NCBI GenBank assembly: GCA_016647705.1
Contig: CM028333.1
Coordinates: forward strand, 4,867,616 to 4,931,615
Reading direction: 5' to 3'
Source of the DNA: Eucommia ulmoides
Lineage: Eukaryota > Streptophyta > Magnoliopsida > Garryales > Eucommiaceae
Length of the DNA stretch: 64,000 nucleotides
Shown here: positions 58,965 to 64,000 of the stretch, piece after piece
Layout of the letters: every line of letters starts with the position of its first letter
Position numbering within the stretch: position 1 is the first letter of the stretch
Notes under the pieces: model-generated
Seen by the model: only the letters and a program-made list of their open reading frames with translations
Told to the model about the DNA's origin: nothing
Databases searched by the model: none
Translations under genes and position numbers: made by a program

Positions 58965-59739
58965 CATACTCTAACTAAACATTACACATACATAAACAAA
59001 GATTAAAATACCACTTAATTAGAAATTAACATCTACATTATAAATTAGAACGTCTACAAAGCGTAACTACGCATACATAAACATCCAAAAATAATACATC
59101 AGAAAATTTTGGTCAAATTTTGGTTAATCATTTTCTACAAAAAAAAAAAAACAAACAAAATGGATAAACACCATAACCCCCCCCTCCCCCCAAAAAAAAC
59201 TTAAACGAGGCAGTGTCCTCACTGTCTGAGCAGCGAACCCAACTGGAACACATACCTAGGAGATGAGACGTAGAAGTCTTACCTCCTACTGTCCTTTTGG
59301 GGAGACATCATTGCCACCACTGCCTTGTGTGAAAGGGAAATTTAGTGGTTGCGAAAGGTCGGGCGACATGTGTAGCCTCTACGGAAAAGTACTCATGTCA
59401 TAGCCAAAACGCTCGCACATGAACCGATGCACTTGATCATAATACTGCATGCATTGATCCATGTAAGCCCCTAGCGCGGTAATTCGGAGATCCGTATTAT
59501 ATTGCGCTTGTCGTAGAACAAGGTTGTCAAGCTAAATATTCTAGATGTCTTGAGAAATACGCTCCACATCACTCGGGGTCTGCCTGGGTACCTCATAAGT
59601 CAGGGCCTCAGAAGGCCCTATCTCATCCGACCTATGCTCTTCTTGTGCTTCCCTTCTTTCTTCGCCCTGCCCCGGCGCTTTCTCTTTCTACATTCTGTTT
59701 ATCGTTGATTGATCAAGTGGAGAGACAGGGGCCAACAAA
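58965..59739 (-). other. Internal region 3' of the PF20167-like ORF
   Basis: The right part (59700-59220) is weakly coding in appearance. A purine tract on minus (G8AG6-like, 59175-59200) occupies the place where the other elements have their first GTTTGGGGG tract. No further gene seen. Confidence 0.45.
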
Positions 59740-60325
59740 TTATCCATACTTATTACGACCTGGCTTGATGGAAAAGTTCAGTCAAGAAAGATGAAAAATG
59801 AATACCTACTTTCGTCATTCTAACGGCATGGAAAATCATAGCCCTTTCCTTTGAAACATCGGAGTGATAAGATGTTGGAAGGAGATTCCCACATATAAAA
59901 TAGTGCCAAACCTTCGGAACTAGATTACGGTATTTGGCTGGGAAAGTGGCTTGCTCCGGCCTTGTGACAGTCCATTCAACGTTGTCGGTTGTTAGGGCCC
60001 GGATAACGGTTTCTATACTCTCGGCATTATCTTCATCTAGCTCTCGAGTCGGTGCCGGTGGCGCTACTTCTAATAGACATTAAACCGATCAGAACTGAAA
60101 TCTATTGGGCGGCCTCGGACTTTTGTATGGGTGTCCGTCCCTTCGGCAATATTGGCATAGAACTCCTAGACTAGTGCTACGTCACCTGGGGGAGGCGATC
60201 TGCAAAATCGCTTACATCCCCTTCTTCGAATAATATTTCGAAACTCATTTGGAAGAGCCTCCAAAGGTCCGAAGCCGTGTTGTTTAATGCAAGCCCACTT
60301 GATCTCATGAAGGTTGTAGTGCTCT

Positions 60326-63013
60326 TGTAAGACCCCGATTTCTTAGAGACAAATAGTTTTGGTTGCATTTTTAAAATATTTTGAAAATAGCAGGGAGGAT
60401 TTTAAAATCAAAGGTGTAATTTAAAAGTTTAGGGGACCAAATGGTAAACTTTCAAAAATATTAAAATAAAATTTGTTTTAATTCATAAACTTAACTAAAA
60501 TGAAGGGGGTTTAAGTGCAATTATATATACATACTATAATTATAGAAAAAGAAGTGGTGGAGATGAGGATCGGTCTCTTAAGACCCTAACTTCCGCGCAT
60601 GTATATTTATTAGCCGCATTTTAACAGTTAGAAAAAAATGGAGTAGGATGTGTTATTTTCAATTTGAAATAAAGGGGTAAATTTATGATTTTAAGAAAAA
60701 TTAAAAACTTGGATGAGGATTCAAATAAAAAACTTAAAGAAAATAGGGGTGGTTAATGTAAATAAGAGATTATATATATATTCACACACAGGGACAGCCG
60801 GTAAACGCAGAGGATCGGAAGGAGGTTTTGACGTGGCGAGCTAGGATCAAACGCAACCACTAAATTCATACATATATAAGCGATTCAATCATGTACGAAG
60901 GATCGAGAGGAAATCAGAAAAAAAAATATATAAGAAAATGGGAAAAAGAGAGAAGGCGTCGTTGTTCGTCGGCGGTGACGTCGGTTGTACGGTCGGGCAT
61001 GGCGTGGTTCATCCGTTCAGTCCAGTCTGGGTGTGGGTATGTCTTTAGTTGTTCATTTGACGGTTGTGGGTGGCCAGTCGTTGACAGCGAGACGGTGTAT
61101 GTGGGTATCGTTGGCGGTGGAGTGGTCGATTGTTCCGGTGGTAGGTGATCGTCGTCGATCGGTCGTTGTGTATGTGTTCGTCGTTCAGCTGGTGTGCGCA
61201 TGTGTGTGTAATCGCCGTTGTCCCTCCAACGAGTATGCGTAGGTGTCCTATTCATCCAGCGAGTCTGTGTGTGTGTGTCCTGTTCATCCGATAGTGTGTG
61301 TGTATATGTGTGTATGTGTGTTATGCCCAACTGTTGCGGGTATGTGTGTGTTGATCACCCACGGTGAGGGTTGACAAAGAGAGAGAAAGAGAGAGGAGTT
61401 GGTGGGACGGAGAGTTTTGGTCGGCGGCGAGAGCTCTTCGGCATCGGTTGTCGAAATCGCAAAACTGAAACAGAAACAGAAACAGTAGGCGTAACCGGGA
61501 TGAAAAAGAAGAAAGAAAGAAAAAAAAAAAAAAAAAAAAAAGAAGAAAATTGCAGAAACCACCCCAGGAAAATCCAAAACCCATCTCGTGGTCGCCAAAC
61601 GTTTTGGAAGCAAGTGAAACTTCAATTGATTATTAATTCTCGTTAAATTAAATTTTAGTTGGTATTACAAATCCTAAAATCATAATAATTTCGTGATGAT
61701 TAATTAATTTAAAGTACGTGGTACATAAAATTAGTAACAATTAGGAATATAGGGTCTGCATTGCATGATTAGGATGTTTTAGATATTAATTTAGACTCTG
61801 TTACTATTAGGTTCGCAGGCACTGGCGTCCAGATGGAGTGCGGTCAGTGTCAGTCTTGCAAAACGGATATCGAGGTGAGTGTACTGTCTTCTTGCCAAAT
61901 TATTTTTCATGTAAAATAGTTGTACTGAGACTGAATGATTTTATAAGACGATATGGATCAAGCAGGTTTTACGATGAGTGAGTAAAAATAGATTTTCGTG
62001 AAATTACAATAGTTTTCAAAAGGAATTAAAAATGATTTTCATTGGATTCGGTAGTTTAAAAAGAGAGTGGAAAAAAAATAGTTTTGGTAAAACTCAGACG
62101 TTTTTTTAAAGTAAAAAGAAATATACGATTTTGGATTAAAAATCAGTTTTGGAAATAAAGAGTGATGGTTGAGATTTGCCGACATTGATTAGATGATAAT
62201 ATTGGTTTTTGAATTGATGATGACGTTATTAATTTGACAATGCTATGATATTTATCTGCTTCGACAGAGTGACGTGATCCGCTTCTGCCGAGTGATGTTA
62301 TTCGCTTCGGCGGAGTGATGTTTATCTACTTCGGCAGAGTGACGTTAGACGTTTATACTGCGCAGTGATTATCCGCTTCGGCGGAGTGATGGGTGTTCAT
62401 AGGAAGGCATATCCTACGGATGGTACGGTACCATTGCAACTCCCAATCGTGAGGTCAAAACGATCACTAGGGCTGGCCAGTGTGTGTGTGTTGGAGGTGT
62501 GTGTTTGAGATTGGTGCTTGAGATGTGGTGTTTACATATATTGGTTGATTTGATATTATTTATTATGATGTTTGGTAGGATTTTATGCAAGATGGATTTG
62601 GATGGAACTTAATTATATCGCTTTATTGTCATTGCTTATATACTTGTGCTTGATCCATACTAAATTGTGGAAATATTTAGAGCGTATTAATATTTCTAAA
62701 ATGTTTTACTAAGAAGGCAGTACACTCGCAGGTACAACAGCTAGGAGTCGGTCCTCTACTGGCACTAAGTAGAGCTATGTGATGGAGTTATATAGGCGAT
62801 CGATAGAAGCTGTCAAGGGCGAACCTATAAAAGGTTCATGAATAAATACTTCCAGTTCATAAATTTCGGGACGGACGTGTCCCCCATAATAGATGTTTGT
62901 ATTATTTAAGCGTGGGTATAGTTTATTTCATTAGTTTATTTGGGATTTTTGGTGATGTCATGTTGTAGTCACGCCAGTCTCGGGATAACGGGTGTCCGGG
63001 ACGGGTTGTGACA
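60326..63013 (+). mobile_element. Solo LTR copy D, 2.7-kb family (2688 bp)
   Basis: Starts TGTAAGACCCCGAT, ends gacgggttgtgaca, with perfect TSDs gctct (60321-60325, 63014-63018). Its first 250 bp match copy C. At about 60578 a second LTR-like start (ttaagaccctaac) appears and follows copy B, so it looks composite. Intron-like segment 61875-62731 with 17-nt inverted ends. Hairpin array 62255-62392. No coding domain. Confidence 0.93.
62255..62392. repeat. Hairpin array in LTR copy D
   Basis: Six units of about 23 bp follow the pattern atcYGCTTCGGCRGagtgatg. The best is TCCGC-TTCG-GCGGA at 62372-62385, a 5-bp stem with a TTCG loop. Confidence 0.85.
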
Positions 63014-63121
63014 GCTCTTCTGCAGCTTTTGATACAAATTGAGTTGAATCAAAATTCGGGATTGGCTCCGAAGCTTCTCCACTTCTTGCCCGTTTGGAAG
63101 CCACTCTTTTTGGCATTTTCC

Positions 63122-63480
63122 CTAACAATCACAGTCACAGTCACAGAATAGAACAATGCAATCAAAACCGAACAACATAAACCAATATAAAGAATCCAAA
63201 CCGTCAAGAATATACCTTATTCACAATTTGCACATACCAACTACAATGGTTTCACACAAAATCGACAATGTAGCTAGAAATCCATCTTCACACAACACAA
63301 ACTCCATCTCTAATGATAATTAATACCAAAGATCAAGCATAAACCCCAATCTTAAAAAGAAAAACTGAGAAAAAGGGCTAGGGCTTTGGGTATTCTCCAA
63401 ATTCAACCATTTTTAAAATGTAGATGCAAATTATCCTATAATTTATCATAAACATGAAATATAAGTTGAAAAACACTTAC
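63122..63480 (-). other. Candidate leader intron of the PF20167-like ORF
   Basis: On minus a donor CAA-GTAAGTG (GT at 63480-63479) and an acceptor ttgattgttAG (63123-63122) bracket an AT-rich, T-rich stretch ending six bases before the ATG at 63116. That is a common position for a plant 5' UTR intron. Confidence 0.45.
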
Positions 63481-64000
63481 TTGATAGAACAAATAGGATC
63501 AAATGGCTTGAAATTTGACGAAATCGCTCCTTTTGTTCGCAAACCCTAAAAATCTGAAAATGGGGTTTGATGCTTGGATTTGGTGGATAATTTGAGGTTT
63601 AAATCTCTAATATGGAATGAGGAATGTGGGATTTTTGGTTTTGGAATGGTTTGGTAGGAGAAAACTAGAGAGTTTTTGGGATTTTGGAGGTTGGAATTTA
63701 AATAAATGAAGCGATAACAGGTTTTTAATTGAACAGAGGCCTTTGCTGCCGCAACGGTGGGATTATCCGCTGCAGCGGTGGTTCGTCAGTATGAAAATAG
63801 GACTATCCAGTATTGTCACCGCCGCAACGGTGAGCTTCTGCTAATTCTTTTTATTTTTCTCAATAAAATGCCTCACGACTCGCTTCCACTTGGCGATTTC
63901 AACGATTTCAAGTATAAAACACAACCCTTAATATCCATACTCCTATATTCACCACCAAACATTTTTCGAGACCATTCTAGCCTCCAAAATAAAATAATTA
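63481..64000 (-). other. Leader with palindrome motifs, window end
   Basis: Non-coding. Three palindrome units lie at 63745-63835, including a perfect CCGCTGCAGCGG at 63777-63788, identical to those of the Athila-like LTRs. No PBS is visible, so this is either a very long leader or the start of LTR-related sequence. Confidence 0.5.

Larger units (their letters stand above)
59740..63116 (-). pseudogene. PF20167-like ORF (putative plant transposon protein)
   Basis: From an ATG at 63116 the minus strand reads MPKRVASKRARSGEASEP, a basic start. After the solo LTR (60326-63013) it continues with CRSPPPGDVALV, FYANIAEG, VRGRPIDFSSD and, further on, ATFPAKYRNLVPKVWHYF, CGNLLPTSYHSDVSKERA and MTKVGIHFSSFLTEL. 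This is the layout and wording of Pfam PF20167 (often called Transposase_32), common in plant retroelements, function unknown. It is a fossil with several breaks. Likely leader intron at 63122-63480. Confidence 0.65.
53345..64000 (-). mobile_element. Athila-like element with PF20167-like ORF, runs off the window
   Basis: Minus strand. The 3' LTR is at about 53345-54810, polypurine tract at 54811-54823, shared AT-rich 3' internal block at 54824-56182, and a PF20167-like ORF at 59740-63116 whose leader extends past the window end. Two solo LTRs of the 2.7-kb family are inserted (56183-58964, 60326-63013). No 5' LTR or PBS is in the window. It shares LTR type and 3' internal block with the gag-remnant elements but carries a different ORF. 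Broken. Confidence 0.75.

Overview
This looks like a plant nuclear window, probably from a eudicot with a repeat-rich genome. It is AT-rich and holds no intact host gene, no rRNA or tRNA gene and no bacterial-type operon. Nearly every interpretable base belongs to a transposable element, and most of those are LTR retrotransposon fossils inserted into one another. I set boundaries from TG...CA termini, primer-binding sites, polypurine tracts and target-site duplications (TSDs). I cannot name the species.

Layout. 1-380 is a Helitron 3' end. 381-8532 is AT-rich sequence with one old long LTR (about 2153-6575) and a non-autonomous hAT element (6923-7690) carrying a captured host exon. 8533-50801 is a single Ty3/Gypsy Tat-lineage element, minus strand, swollen to about 42 kb by insertions. 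Its two LTRs come to 722 and 719 bp once insertions are removed. Nested in it are a SIRE-like Copia element (8640-16922) in the 3' LTR; solo LTRs at 17826-19270, 26160-27601, 30303-34226 (itself holding a hAT at 32398-33379) and 48973-50682; Athila-like short-cargo elements at 19826-23934, 35066-40446 and 42981-48355; and an LTR piece at 41863-42659. Between pol and the 3' LTR the Tat element carries an antisense gene on the plus strand with its own TATA box, candidate introns and a PF04195-like product, an arrangement known in this lineage. A second Tat-like element starts at 51384 and its antisense gene at 53029. That gene is cut at about 53345 by another minus-strand Athila-like element running past the window edge. 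This last element carries a PF20167-like ORF and two solo LTRs (56183-58964, 60326-63013).

The most interesting signals are structural, not coding. (1) In the Athila-like LTRs the region just upstream of the TATA box is an array of 12-14 bp palindromes. The outer arms stay CCGC/GCGG, while the central tetramer switches between copies among self-complementary forms (CTAG, TGCA, CGCG, CATG). (2) Further downstream a stem-loop shows paired changes between copies (CGCTC/GAGCG, CACTC/GAGTG, CCCTC/GAGGG). (3) The unrelated 2.7-kb LTR family has an intron-like segment whose splice-site ends are 17-nt inverted repeats, and inside it lies an array of small hairpins whose sequence differs by copy. All of this was read by eye and needs alignment across the genome.
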